Shown piece by piece: positions 23,840 to 32,413 of a stretch of 64,000 bases of DNA. Position 1 is the stretch's first letter, and the number at the start of each line of letters is the position of its first letter. A program made the position numbers and the translations under genes. The DNA is taken from positions 3,897,501-3,961,500 of the forward strand of contig NZ_CP151767.2 in NCBI RefSeq assembly GCF_038443705.2, written 5' to 3'. The DNA is from Yoonia sp. SS1-5 (lineage in GTDB: Bacteria > Pseudomonadota > Alphaproteobacteria > Rhodobacterales > Rhodobacteraceae). The notes beneath the pieces are model-generated. The model ran no database searches, had not been told where the DNA came from, and saw only the letters and a list, made by a program, of their open reading frames with translations.

Positions 23840-26245
23840 TCAGGTGCCGCGTGGCTTGGCGCGCAAGGTCGGATCGGCCTGCGTTGGATCCTCGGGCCAG
23901 GGGTGGCGGGGGTACCGGCCACGCATGTCGCGGCGCACATCGGCATAAGAGGATGACCAGAATGTCACGATGTCCTGGGTGACCTGAACGGGCTTTTGGC
24001 CGGGCGAAAGCAGCGTGATCCGCAGCGGCGTTCGCCCCACATGCGGATGTGTCGTCACACCGAACATTTCCTGCAAGCGCAGGGTGATTTGCGGCACCGC
24101 ATCCTCGTAGTCGATAGGAATTTTCCGCCCCAGAGGCGTTTCGAAATGCGCCGGCGCCGCCTGATCAAGCCGTTGCATCTGCGACCAGTCCAGCATCGCG
24201 CGCAGGGCGGGCAGCAGATCAAACTGACGCCACTGGGCCGCCGTGCGAACATCTGTCAGATGTGGCAACAGCCATGTATCAAGATCGGCCAGAAGGGACG
24301 CATCATCCATCGCAGGCATCCCCTCGACAAGTGCGACGCGCGCACGGAACCGATTGGCCGCATCTGATGGGTGCAGCCCCAATTCGCGCACACCGTCCAG
24401 CATGGCCGCGGCAATCGCCGTCGGGGGCGCGTCTGGCCAGTGCCGGTCTTCCAGGATCAACGCGCCGTAACGCTCTTGCCGGCGGGCGATGACTTGTTTG
24501 TCCCTGCGCGACCACTGACAGATGTCGTCCCATTTGATCAGATTGCTATGGATGTGGCGGAGTTCGGCCTCGGTCATGGCGGCGGCCTGTCTGATCCGGG
24601 CCTCGCGCGGGTTGCCGTCAAGGTCGCTCGCCACGATCAGGCGCTGCCCGGCCAGCGGGTCGCTTGCATCAAGGATGGCCCCTTTTCCGCCCGACAAAAG
24701 ATAGCGCGGGTCCGATCCTTTGCGGCGCAGGCCCACCCTGTCTGGATAGGCCAGCGACAATTGTTGTGCCAGCGACAGTTTCGGCCCGTGTTTCAGCCCT
24801 TTTGCCAGTCGGGACGCCTCGGCCTTGATTTGCGACAGGGCGGGTTGATGCAGCTGTCCGGGGCCATCATAGCGCCCTGTTAAGGCGCGCAGACGCAGGG
24901 CGACATCGCTGGGGGCACCGCGTAACGGGTCGCGTGCGGCAAGCAATGCGGCAAGTGGTGCGGCCTGCGCGCCCGCGATTTGCAACATATGCCCCAAACG
25001 CGGATGCAGTGGCAGTTTTGCAAGCGCCTTTCCGTGTGGTGTGATCCGCATGTCTGTGTCCAGCGCGCCCAGATTTTGCAGCAGGTTGCGCGCTTCGGCG
25101 AGCGCCCCGTCCGGCGGTGGCGTCAGAAAGTTCAACCCGTCGCTGCCCCAGACAGCCAGTTCAAGCGCCAGCCCCGTCAGGTCGGCGGCCTCGATCTCGG
25201 CCGGTGGATAGGCGGGCAGGGCGCCATCCTCGCCCTTGGTCCACAGCTTGTAGGCCTGCCCCGGGGCCACCCGCCCGGCCCGACCTGCCCGCTGGGTGGC
25301 TTCGGCCCGGCTGACCTTTTCGGTGACCAGCCGTGACATGCCCGAGCCCGGATCAAACCGGGCTCGTCGGGATCGCCCGCAATCAACCACGACCCGGATA
25401 TCCGAGATGGTCAGTGAGGTTTCTGCGATAGAGGTCGACAAGACGATCTTGCGCCCATCGCTGGCCGGCGCAATGGCTGCGCGCTGTGCTGCAAAGGGAA
25501 GCGCGCCATAAAGCGGGTGCAAATGGCAGGCCTTGGGCAGGCGGCCCTCAAGGGCTGCCGCAACCCTGCGAATTTCGCCCTCGCCAGGTAGAAAGGCAAG
25601 GACACCCCCTTCGGTCTTGGCGATGGCGCTGCTGATGAGTTCGGCGGCGGCCTGCTCAAATCGCACATCCTTGCGGATGGGCTGTTCCAGGAAATGCGTG
25701 GTGACAGGAAATGATTGCCCCTGCGATGTGATCACCGGGGCGTCGTCCAGCATCTGTGCTGCGGGGCCTGCGTCGAGCGTGGCTGACATGACAAGAAGGA
25801 TAAGATCGGGCCGCAGGATCTGCCGGATTTCCCATGCAAGCGCCAGGCCAAGGTCGCTGTTGAGGGACCGTTCGTGGAATTCGTCAAAGATGATCGCCCC
25901 GACACCGTCCAGCCCTGGGTCCGACTGGATCATGCGGGTCAGGATGCCTTCGGTAACGACCTCGATCCGGGTGCCCGGTTTGGTGGCCCCCCGCATCCGG
26001 TAGCCGACAGTTTTACCAACCGGTTCAGACAGGTTTTCTGCCAGCCGTTCGGCGGCAGCCCGGGCCGCAAGGCGGCGGGGTTCGAGCATGATGATCTTTT
26101 GTGCCGTCAACCCGGCCTGCAACAGTGCAAGCGGCACTTGCGTCGTCTTGCCCGCACCAGGTGGCGCTTGCAGGACGGCCCGAGCGTCTGCCGCCAAAAC
26201 GGTCATGAGTTCTGGCAGGACGTGGTCGATTGGCAGGCCGGTCAT
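23840..26245 (-). CDS. hrpB: ATP-dependent RNA helicase HrpB
   Basis: An 801-residue DEAH-box helicase. Motifs in order: Walker A APPGAGKTTQVPLALL (27-42), Ia EPRRLAARAAAERLAE, DEFH in IIFDEFHERSLNSDLGLALA, SAT in VMSATLD, and motif VI region TQRAGRAGRVAPGQAYKLW. A helicase-associated domain and the HrpB C-terminal region (PVQVTQDIVTFWSSSYADVR, then RGRYPRHPWPEDP) follow. The length is typical. The role of HrpB in most bacteria is not well defined; it is an RNA helicase family member. Confidence 0.95.
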   Translation of the reverse strand: MTGLPIDHVLPELMTVLAADARAVLQAPPGAGKTTQVPLALLQAGLTAQKIIMLEPRRLAARAAAERLAENLSEPVGKTVGYRMRGATKPGTRIEVVTEGILTRMIQSDPGLDGVGAIIFDEFHERSLNSDLGLALAWEIRQILRPDLILLVMSATLDAGPAAQMLDDAPVITSQGQSFPVTTHFLEQPIRKDVRFEQAAAELISSAIAKTEGGVLAFLPGEGEIRRVAAALEGRLPKACHLHPLYGALPFAAQRAAIAPASDGRKIVLSTSIAETSLTISDIRVVVDCGRSRRARFDPGSGMSRLVTEKVSRAEATQRAGRAGRVAPGQAYKLWTKGEDGALPAYPPAEIEAADLTGLALELAVWGSDGLNFLTPPPDGALAEARNLLQNLGALDTDMRITPHGKALAKLPLHPRLGHMLQIAGAQAAPLAALLAARDPLRGAPSDVALRLRALTGRYDGPGQLHQPALSQIKAEASRLAKGLKHGPKLSLAQQLSLAYPDRVGLRRKGSDPRYLLSGGKGAILDASDPLAGQRLIVASDLDGNPREARIRQAAAMTEAELRHIHSNLIKWDDICQWSRRDKQVIARRQERYGALILEDRHWPDAPPTAIAAAMLDGVRELGLHPSDAANRFRARVALVEGMPAMDDASLLADLDTWLLPHLTDVRTAAQWRQFDLLPALRAMLDWSQMQRLDQAAPAHFETPLGRKIPIDYEDAVPQITLRLQEMFGVTTHPHVGRTPLRITLLSPGQKPVQVTQDIVTFWSSSYADVRRDMRGRYPRHPWPEDPTQADPTLRAKPRGT

Positions 26246-26270
26246 GGGTTACGTGTCGACCAAAGCGGGG

Positions 26271-26290
26271 GCATGGGTCAAGACCCATGC
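26271..26290. repeat. Perfect 20-bp palindrome of the GGGTC family
   Basis: GCATGGGTCAAGACCCATGC lies between the hrpB start and the rpmB terminator. It shares the GGGTC-AA-GACCC core with the palindrome at 63449 and others in the window. There is no T-tract. Confidence 0.7.
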
Positions 26291-26343
26291 AACGCCGTTG
26301 CGACCAATCGCAAGGCGTTGTATGACCATGTGGCCAAACGAAA

Positions 26344-26374
26344 AGAACCCGGGCGCGTGTCGCATCCGGGTTCT
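26344..26374 (-). terminator. Rho-independent terminator of rpmB
   Basis: AGAACCCGG (26344-26352) pairs with CCGGGTTCT (26366-26374); on the minus strand the stem is followed by TTTTCG. It is 23 bases past the rpmB stop. Confidence 0.75.
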
Positions 26375-26396
26375 GAATATCATGTCTAAAAGAAGC

Positions 26397-26681
26397 TTAG
26401 GCTGCTGTCGCGCCAGCAATCTCTTTCTTGACTTTCAACGCTGCAGCGGAAAGTTCTGCATCCTTTGCCTTGGCCATGAATGCATCCAGCCCACCGCGGT
26501 GATCAACTGTCCGCAGGGCCGCATTGGAGATCTTGAACTTGAATGACCGACCCAGCACGTCAGACTGAAGCGTCACATCCTGCAGGTTCGGCAGGAACCG
26601 ACGGCGGGTGCGGTTTTTGGCGTGGCTGACATTGTTGCCAGACATCGGCCCTTTTCCGGTGAATTCGCAACGACGCGACAT
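26397..26681 (-). CDS. rpmB: 50S ribosomal protein L28
   Basis: A 94-residue L28. It begins [20 protein letters not shown], then [14 protein letters not shown], the canonical start, and has [20 protein letters not shown] in the core. ATG 26681 is used because AAGGA lies about 9 bases upstream and it gives the family start; an in-frame ATG 6 bases earlier would sit against that site. It is a component of the large ribosomal subunit. Confidence 0.96.
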   Translation of the reverse strand: MSRRCEFTGKGPMSGNNVSHAKNRTRRRFLPNLQDVTLQSDVLGRSFKFKISNAALRTVDHRGGLDAFMAKAKDAELSAAALKVKKEIAGATAA

Positions 26682-26927
26682 GGGCATTTTCCTTGTTTTC
26701 GGCGATATCAGCGCGCCAGTGACGGCGGGACATCGTATTTTCAGAAGGGTTCAGCCCCGCCAAAGGCAAGGCCGTGCATGAGATCAGCGCCAGATAGGAG
26801 GATTCCGCTATTCAGTCAACCCGATTTGGCAGCGATGTGTCACCAAATCCATCGCGATTAAGTCAATGGCAACAATCTTGCGCCTAACCTGACCTATCTT
26901 GTTCCAAACATCCATGTGGGAGTTGGC

Positions 26928-27581
26928 ATGACGTCGTTGGTTTTCGCCATTTTGGGCGCGGTCTTGTTGCTGACGTTGCGTCTTCGGTTTTTGATACGAA
27001 ACAGGTACATGCCGCCGCCCTTGCCGCGCCCGGGTCTGAAGGCGATCCCTGATGCCGGATGGGAAACCCACGAACTGACCACCGAGGCCAAGATGCCCGA
27101 ACTTGTGACCTGGTTGCGCAACAATCGTGATCCGGGGCTGTGGCACGCGGTGGCAGAGGGTTTAAATTACGATCTGGACAGCTCATTCGAGGTGCTGAAA
27201 TGGATGCTGTGGCAAAAGGATTGTCCCAATGCCGTGGCGGTTGCGATCTTTGCCCAGATTGGCTGGCCCGAAGTTCACGGCATGGCGGACCCGCCCGACT
27301 GGAATAACCATGTCCTTGAGTTGTTGGAGATTATATCCGCCCGCGATGCCTTTGCACGCTTCCCGGTCGATACCTTGTCGGACCCGCGCGGATTTGATCG
27401 CAACGCGCTGACGCAGGCCTGCGCCCGCGCGGCCTATGATGCACATGGGGCCGGGATCAAACCCCGCATCGCCGTGCCCTTGCGGACCCTGCGTGCCCAG
27501 CCGGTGGGTCCACTGCCGCAGACTGATTACGTGATTGATGAGGATGGCGTGCTGCAATGGGTGCCTGCACAGGCGAGTTGA
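26928..27581 (+). CDS. DUF4274-like protein with N-terminal membrane anchor
   Basis: A 217-residue protein. One N-terminal membrane helix (SLVFAILGAVLLLTLRLRF) with a positive flank, then a soluble domain with MPELVTWLRNNRDPGLWHAV, NYDLDSSFEVLKWMLWQKDC and AVAVAIFAQIGWPE, the pattern of the DUF4274 helical repeat. The start ATG 26928 has GGAG 5 bases upstream. Function unknown. It ends close to, and converges on, meaB. Confidence 0.65.
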   Translation: MTSLVFAILGAVLLLTLRLRFLIRNRYMPPPLPRPGLKAIPDAGWETHELTTEAKMPELVTWLRNNRDPGLWHAVAEGLNYDLDSSFEVLKWMLWQKDCPNAVAVAIFAQIGWPEVHGMADPPDWNNHVLELLEIISARDAFARFPVDTLSDPRGFDRNALTQACARAAYDAHGAGIKPRIAVPLRTLRAQPVGPLPQTDYVIDEDGVLQWVPAQAS

Positions 27582-27646
27582 TTGCTCGCCAAACCCTGCC
27601 CCATGAGCAACAGCGCTATCGTTGGCGCGTCCGCGTCCGCGGACCC

Positions 27647-28636
27647 TTACGCGCCTTTCCACATCGCCAGCACTTGTGCCGCCGCCGCCGAGGGGGTGAG
27701 CGCGCCCGCTTTCACCGCCGCCTCTGCCGTCGCGATCTGTGCTGCGATGTTGGGATCGGCCTGCAGGTGATCCAGAACCCCGTTTTTGACGTCCTCGGCA
27801 AACCAATAGCTGGCCTGCGCGCGCCGTGTCGCTTCCCAGACGCCCTGTTCACGCCGCCAGGCGGCCAGCGATTGCATATCCGCCCAGGCATCGGCGAGCC
27901 CCTCGGTTTCGAGCGCAGAGACGGGACGCGCCTTGGGAAATTCCGCAGGATCCTGCGGGCGCTTGCGCAACAATCGCAACGCCCCTGCATAATCGGCGCA
28001 TGTGCGCAGCGCCTGTTCTTTCAGCCCCCCATCGGCCTTGTTGACCAGGATCAGATCGGCCATTTCCATAATACCGCGCTTGACCCCTTGCAATTCATCC
28101 CCGCCTGCGGGGGCCAACAGCAACACGAACAGATCGGCCATATGCCCGACCACGGTTTCGGATTGCCCGACGCCCACGGTTTCGATCAGAACGATATCGA
28201 AACCGGCAGCTTCGCAAAGTGCGACCGCCTCGCGCGATCTGCGGGCCACGCCGCCAAGCTGGGTCTGGCTGGGCGAGGGGCGGATGAAGGCATTCGGATC
28301 CCGGGCCAGATGTTCCATCCGGGTTTTGTCACCCAGAATGGAACCGCCAGACCGGGCAGAGGATGGATCAACCGCCAAAACAGCAACCCGCTTGCCCGCG
28401 GCCGTCAACATCAATCCAAAGCTTTCGATAAACGTGGATTTGCCAACACCGGGCGTCCCCGACAGACCGATGCGCATCGCCGAGCGCGCAGTGCCGAGCG
28501 TGTCCAGCAAGGAGAGCGCGTCGGCCCGGTGATCGGCCCGCCCGCTTTCCACCAATGTGATTGCACGGGCAAGGGCGCGCCTGTCACCGCTCTGAACCCC
28601 TTGGGCCAATGTCTGTATATCAGTGACCTTGCGCAT
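27647..28636 (-). CDS. meaB: Methylmalonyl-CoA mutase-associated GTPase MeaB
   Basis: A 329-residue G3E-family GTPase (ArgK/MeaB). The P-loop IGLSGTPGVGKSTFIESFG, switch region VDPSSARSGGSILGDKTRME, G3 ETVGVGQSE and the NKAD base motif (LILVNKADGG) are clear. MeaB proteins load and protect the B12-dependent methylmalonyl-CoA mutase in propionyl-CoA breakdown; the mutase gene is not in the window. ATG 28636 follows AAGGGG; the upstream extension is not used. It lies 48 bases downstream of cobB on the same strand. Confidence 0.92.
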   Translation of the reverse strand: MRKVTDIQTLAQGVQSGDRRALARAITLVESGRADHRADALSLLDTLGTARSAMRIGLSGTPGVGKSTFIESFGLMLTAAGKRVAVLAVDPSSARSGGSILGDKTRMEHLARDPNAFIRPSPSQTQLGGVARRSREAVALCEAAGFDIVLIETVGVGQSETVVGHMADLFVLLLAPAGGDELQGVKRGIMEMADLILVNKADGGLKEQALRTCADYAGALRLLRKRPQDPAEFPKARPVSALETEGLADAWADMQSLAAWRREQGVWEATRRAQASYWFAEDVKNGVLDHLQADPNIAAQIATAEAAVKAGALTPSAAAAQVLAMWKGA

Positions 28637-28684
28637 GGACCCCTTCTTATCTTGCGACGGCGCGCTGTCCAGCCTTGGCGGCAA

Positions 28685-29365
28685 TCACGCCCCGGTCAAT
28701 TCAGCCACCCAGGCGGGCACGGTTTGCGTCGCTGGGCCGATGCGCCTGCTATCAAAGACATGCGCCCGGGTTGAGGGTTCAAGATTGATTTCCAGGGTTT
28801 CGCCCTGCGCGATTTCGACGAGGCCGGCGGCGGGATAAACCTCGGCGCTGGTGCCGATGGCGACAAACAGATCTGCGGCGCGCACCTGTTCCAAAATCCG
28901 ATCCATATGATAGGGGATTTCGCCGAACCAGACGACATCGGGGCGGGTTGCGTTATGGCCGCAATGGGGGCAGGGGTCGTCTGCATCCATGACTGGCGGC
29001 GCGTCCCAGCGCGCGTCACACCGGGCGCAAAGGGCGCGCATCAGTTCGCCATGCATGTGGATCACATCGGGCGATCCCGCGCGTTCATGCAGATCGTCGA
29101 TATTCTGCGTGATCAGGGTGATGTCATGGTCAGATTGCAATTCAAGCCGGGCGAGTGCTGTATGCGCGGCATTGGGGGCAGCGCTGATACAATTCGCGCG
29201 CCTGGCGTTGTAGAAACCCTGCACCAGGGCCGGATCGCGTGCGAACCCGTCGGGGGTCGCAACATCGTTCAGGTCATATTGCGTCCACAGCCCGTCCTTG
29301 TCGCGAAACGTACCCAGCCCGCTTTCAGCCGAGGTGCCGGCGCCGGTCAAGATTGCAATATGCAT
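28685..29365 (-). CDS. cobB: NAD-dependent protein deacylase (sirtuin)
   Basis: A 226-residue SIR2-type deacylase. NAD-binding TGAGTSAESGLGTFRDKDGL, the NIDDLHERAGS motif (QNIDDLHE), catalytic HMHGEL and a zinc site with CARCDAR and CPHCG pairs are present. Class III sirtuins of this type remove acetyl or succinyl groups from lysines using NAD. The length is typical of bacterial CobB. Confidence 0.93.
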   Translation of the reverse strand: MHIAILTGAGTSAESGLGTFRDKDGLWTQYDLNDVATPDGFARDPALVQGFYNARRANCISAAPNAAHTALARLELQSDHDITLITQNIDDLHERAGSPDVIHMHGELMRALCARCDARWDAPPVMDADDPCPHCGHNATRPDVVWFGEIPYHMDRILEQVRAADLFVAIGTSAEVYPAAGLVEIAQGETLEINLEPSTRAHVFDSRRIGPATQTVPAWVAELTGA

Positions 29366-29468
29366 GATTGGATCCCTGGTCTGTCTGCGGCCCCGAGGCG
29401 GGCGTCACTGGCCTGATCCTGTCGGATTTGATAGGGTTTGTGCAACATCCATTGTGGGGGAGGGCCCA

Positions 29469-29900
29469 ATGACCAAAACACCAATTCATCTGTGGATCGT
29501 CGGCGTGCTGAGCCTTTTGTGGAATGCGGGCGGCGCATTTGACTATATCATGTCGCAGACCGAAAACGCGGATTACCTCTCTGCGCTGACCGAGGATCAA
29601 CTGCGTTTTCTGAATGATGCGCCGGTCTGGTTCGAAGCATCTTGGGCTGTTGGCGTATGGTTTTCGGTTCTGGGATCGCTTTTGCTGTTGTTCCGGTCAC
29701 GCTTTGCCGCGACGGCGTTTGCGCTGTCGCTTGTGGGGCTGATCGTCTCGTCGGTCTATACATATGTGATTTCTGACGCGGGCAATGCGCTGGCTTTCTC
29801 GGGGACTGTTGCGCTGGTGTTCACGTTTGCGATCCCGGTTATCTTGATCCTGCTGTGGATTTATGCGCGCGCGATGACAAAACGTGGCGTGCTGCGTTGA
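29469..29900 (+). CDS. Four-helix membrane protein, unknown
   Basis: A 143-residue protein with four membrane segments: WIVGVLSLLWNAGGAFDYIM, a second around WAVGVWFSVLGSLLLLF, FALSLVGLIVSSVYTYVI and FTFAIPVILILLWIYA. This arrangement with an acidic first loop is common in uncharacterised alphaproteobacterial proteins. ATG 29469 is preceded by GGGGGAGGG. Its stop overlaps the start of the phosphatase gene, so they are coupled. Confidence 0.65.
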   Translation: MTKTPIHLWIVGVLSLLWNAGGAFDYIMSQTENADYLSALTEDQLRFLNDAPVWFEASWAVGVWFSVLGSLLLLFRSRFAATAFALSLVGLIVSSVYTYVISDAGNALAFSGTVALVFTFAIPVILILLWIYARAMTKRGVLR

Positions 29901-30328
29901 CCAGGATCCTTTTTGTTTGCCTTGGAAATATCTGCAGATCACCTGCGGCCGAGGGGGTGATGCGCAAACTGGCCCCCACAATGACCATTGATAGTGCCGG
30001 GACCGGTGGGTGGCATGTGGGCGACCCGCCTTACGGCCCCATGCAGGACGCGGCCCGGCAGCGTGACATTGATTTGGGCGCGTTGCGGGCGCGGCAGTTT
30101 CAGATTGCGGATTTTGACCGGTTCGACCTGATCGTCGCGATGGATCGCCAGAACCTTGCCGATATCGAACGCCAGCGCCCTGCGGGGCATCCGGCGCATG
30201 TCAGGCTATTAGCAGATCAGGATGTGCCTGACCCTTATTATACACGCGATTTCGACGGTGCGCTTGACATGATCGAGGCCGCCTGCGCTAGGCTACGGGC
30301 CGACATATCGTCCGGGCCCGATCCGTAA
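29897..30328 (+). CDS. Low-molecular-weight protein-tyrosine phosphatase
   Basis: A 143-residue LMW-PTP: the P-loop ILFVCLGNICRSPAAEG has the C-x5-R-S signature at the N-terminus, and the C-terminal catalytic acid motif reads DVPDPYYTRDF (D-P-Y/Y). It dephosphorylates tyrosine residues or small phosphates. The start is TTG 29897 overlapping the previous stop (TTGA); it gives exactly the family N-terminus. The last 41 bases overlap the convergent lipoprotein gene. Confidence 0.88.
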   Translation: MTRILFVCLGNICRSPAAEGVMRKLAPTMTIDSAGTGGWHVGDPPYGPMQDAARQRDIDLGALRARQFQIADFDRFDLIVAMDRQNLADIERQRPAGHPAHVRLLADQDVPDPYYTRDFDGALDMIEAACARLRADISSGPDP

Positions 30329-30599
30329 AGGTCTTGTAGCGCCGCCAGAACGCTTCGGAGCCTGCATTGTCGGATTGCCGCGTATCTTGCGCCAGCTGTG
30401 GCTGGGCAAAGAACGCCGCTGCGCGCTGCTGATCCCGATTTGACAATGTCTGATCCGCGACCTGCTGCACACAGGAACACAAGGCGGGGGATGCCGCGCG
30501 GCGGTCCGCGTCGATGCAGGCCTCGCCAATTGTGCCGCTGACGCCACCACCACAGGCGGCCACTGCAACCAACGCCCCCATTAGAAACAAAATGCGCAT
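30288..30599 (-). CDS. Small lipoprotein
   Basis: A 103-residue protein with a lipoprotein signal: MRILFLMGALVAVAACGGG, where Cys16 follows a V-A-A lipobox. The mature part has CIDADRRAASPALCSCVQQV and ends with TDRARTICRPVA, so several Cys may pair in the periplasm. Similar proteins are frequent in Rhodobacterales without known function. Its 3' end overlaps the phosphatase gene on the opposite strand by 41 bases. Confidence 0.7.
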   Translation of the reverse strand: MRILFLMGALVAVAACGGGVSGTIGEACIDADRRAASPALCSCVQQVADQTLSNRDQQRAAAFFAQPQLAQDTRQSDNAGSEAFWRRYKTFTDRARTICRPVA

Positions 30600-30749
30600 T
30601 CAATCTACCTCTGCCCGGCCCCTGTCTTTGCAGGTGGTCCATACGGTTTTGCCCCACATGGTGGAATATGACGGGGCGCGTCCACCGATGCAATTGAGGA
30701 TTGCGCCGATCAGGGATGTTCTTTGGTCGCAGGCAGGGATCGGCGCGAT

Positions 30750-31538
30750 TTAGCTGGCCATGCGGGCGGCCATGATTGCAATGGCCTTTTGATAGACGCC
30801 TGCTGCGTTCCATTCCTGAATGACTGCAAAGTTTGGCTGCCCTTCCTGATATCCGGCCCCCGTCTGCCAGCCCTTCTGGCGCAGAAAGTTTGCCGTTGAT
30901 GCAAGGCTGTCGGTCATGTTGGTCAGATCAATCACGCCATTGCCATCGCCGTCATAGCCATAGGCAATCACGTTGCCGGGCAGAAACTGGGTATGCCCCA
31001 GCTCTCCGTGCATGGCGCCTACGGTATTGGCCGAAAGTGCGCCCTGATCAACAAGCTTCAGCGCCGCCAACGCGTGCCCGGTAAAGAATTCGGACCGGCG
31101 GCAATCGTAAGCCAGCGTTGTAATGGCCGAGACGACATTGGCGTCGCCCATGAAATTCCCAAACCCGGTTTCCATGCCATGAATGGCGACCACGACTTCG
31201 GCGGGAACACCAAACACCCGCTCGATTGAGGCGTAAAAGGATGGGTTCGCAGCAATCCGGCGCTTGCCCTGGGCAACAATCGTGTCAGCACCGCGAATGC
31301 GCATGAAATCGGCAAGCTCGTAGCGGAACGATTTCTGGTTGCGGTCTGCATTGATCGTCCGGGTGGCGTAGCTTGTCTGCGCCAATGCGGCCAGGCCCCG
31401 GGCGCCAACACCTGCTTGCGCAGCTTCCTGGGCAAAGGCCGCTTTCCAGTTGGCAAAGCCACTGGCATCATTCCCGCAAGGTGCACCGATGGCTGGTGAC
31501 GCTAGACATACGCATAGCGCAAACGCTGTTCTGAACAT
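30750..31538 (-). CDS. Lytic murein transglycosylase (MltB-like)
   Basis: A 262-residue secreted protein: signal peptide MFRTAFALCVCLASPAIGA, then an SLT_2/MltB catalytic domain. The catalytic Glu lies in VVVAIHGMETGFGNFMGD, and MHGELGHTQFLPGNVIAYGY and NMTDSLASTANFLRQKGW are family blocks. It cleaves the MurNAc-GlcNAc bond of peptidoglycan to form 1,6-anhydro ends. ATG 31538 is chosen for its signal peptide and GGAGG 10 bases upstream; the frame extends back to 31751 without support. No peptidoglycan-binding repeat is attached. Confidence 0.9.
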   Translation of the reverse strand: MFRTAFALCVCLASPAIGAPCGNDASGFANWKAAFAQEAAQAGVGARGLAALAQTSYATRTINADRNQKSFRYELADFMRIRGADTIVAQGKRRIAANPSFYASIERVFGVPAEVVVAIHGMETGFGNFMGDANVVSAITTLAYDCRRSEFFTGHALAALKLVDQGALSANTVGAMHGELGHTQFLPGNVIAYGYDGDGNGVIDLTNMTDSLASTANFLRQKGWQTGAGYQEGQPNFAVIQEWNAAGVYQKAIAIMAARMAS

Positions 31539-31611
31539 TGGGCTGTGGCCTCCGTGCTGCATTCTGGCGGCGATGTTAGCAGACCTGACCGGCCTGCCAA
31601 GCCGGGCGGGA

Positions 31612-32136
31612 CTACTCGGCCTCTTCGGCTGGAATGGGCGCATCACCATAAAGCAGCTCGGCCAGGCGTTTCCGGCCGCGATTGATACGGCTTTTGATCG
31701 TTCCCATGGCCACACCGCATGTCTCGGCAGCCTCGTCATAAGACATGCCAATGGCGGCCACGAGGATCAGCGCTTCGCGCTGTTCGGTCGGCAGTAAGCC
31801 CAAGGCCTTTTCAAAGTCGATCAGGGCGATTTGCGCATCCTGCCCGTGCATGATGCTGGCCAGTTCGTCGAGGTCCTGACCATTCTCGCCAAAATCATTC
31901 TTGTTCTTGCGGATTTCGGAATAAAATGTGTTCCGTAAAATCGTAAAGAGCCAGGCGCGCAAATTGGTGCCAGCCTGAAACTGATGAAACTTCCGCCAGG
32001 CTTTGACAAGCGCGTCCTGAACCAGGTCATCGGCAAGCGTGGGATTCCGGGTCAGGTTCAGCGCAAAGGCCCGCATATCGGGGATGTGCTCGACGATCTC
32101 GTCACGCGGATCAGTTTGGTTATTTGAGGATCCCAT
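31612..32136 (-). CDS. ecfG: ECF sigma factor of the general stress response
   Basis: A 174-residue EcfG-type (ECF15) sigma factor: region 2 FALNLTRNPTLADDLVQDAL with VKAWRKFHQF and LRAWLFTILRNTFYSEIRK, region 4 LPTEQREALILVAAIGMSYD and VAMGTIKSRINRGRKRL. It directs RNA polymerase to general-stress genes and is held inactive by NepR. It starts 2 bases after the nepR stop, in one operon, and phyR is divergent. This arrangement is the hallmark of the alphaproteobacterial stress module. Confidence 0.93.
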   Translation of the reverse strand: MGSSNNQTDPRDEIVEHIPDMRAFALNLTRNPTLADDLVQDALVKAWRKFHQFQAGTNLRAWLFTILRNTFYSEIRKNKNDFGENGQDLDELASIMHGQDAQIALIDFEKALGLLPTEQREALILVAAIGMSYDEAAETCGVAMGTIKSRINRGRKRLAELLYGDAPIPAEEAE

Positions 32137-32138
32137 TG

Positions 32139-32318
32139 TCAGGCCTTACTGCTCGGGTCTTCATCGTCGCGGGTGGGGGGCAGATTGCCATCACGCAGCT
32201 GGTCCAGCAGGTTCAGAAACCTTTCAGGCACCTTTTCATCGACCATTTTTTCGTAGGCGCGGCGGAGATTTTCATCTATCGCGCGCTCTACGTCCGGCTT
32301 TTTTGGTGCTTGGGCCAT
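32139..32318 (-). CDS. nepR: Anti-sigma factor NepR
   Basis: A 59-residue protein, short enough to be missed by length cut-offs. It begins MAQAPKKPDVERAIDENLRR and continues AYEKMVDEKVPERFLNLLDQ, the two-helix NepR motif that clamps EcfG and also binds phosphorylated PhyR. The tail is acidic and flexible. ATG at 32316-32318 and TGA at 32139-32141 put it immediately before ecfG with a 2-base gap. The divergent phyR promoter lies in the 95-bp gap on its other side. Confidence 0.92.
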   Translation of the reverse strand: MAQAPKKPDVERAIDENLRRAYEKMVDEKVPERFLNLLDQLRDGNLPPTRDDEDPSSKA

Positions 32319-32413
32319 GACATTTCTCTTAAAAAAGTTGCCCTAGGGGCTGTTCACCGGTCGCCATAAGATTGTATTAGGTCGGCTAGCGCACTCATAA
32401 GGTTTGGTTGGTT

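Noticed and set aside
26271..26290. Palindrome as a rho-independent terminator.
   Set aside because: No T-tract on either strand, and a better terminator for rpmB lies at 26344-26374.
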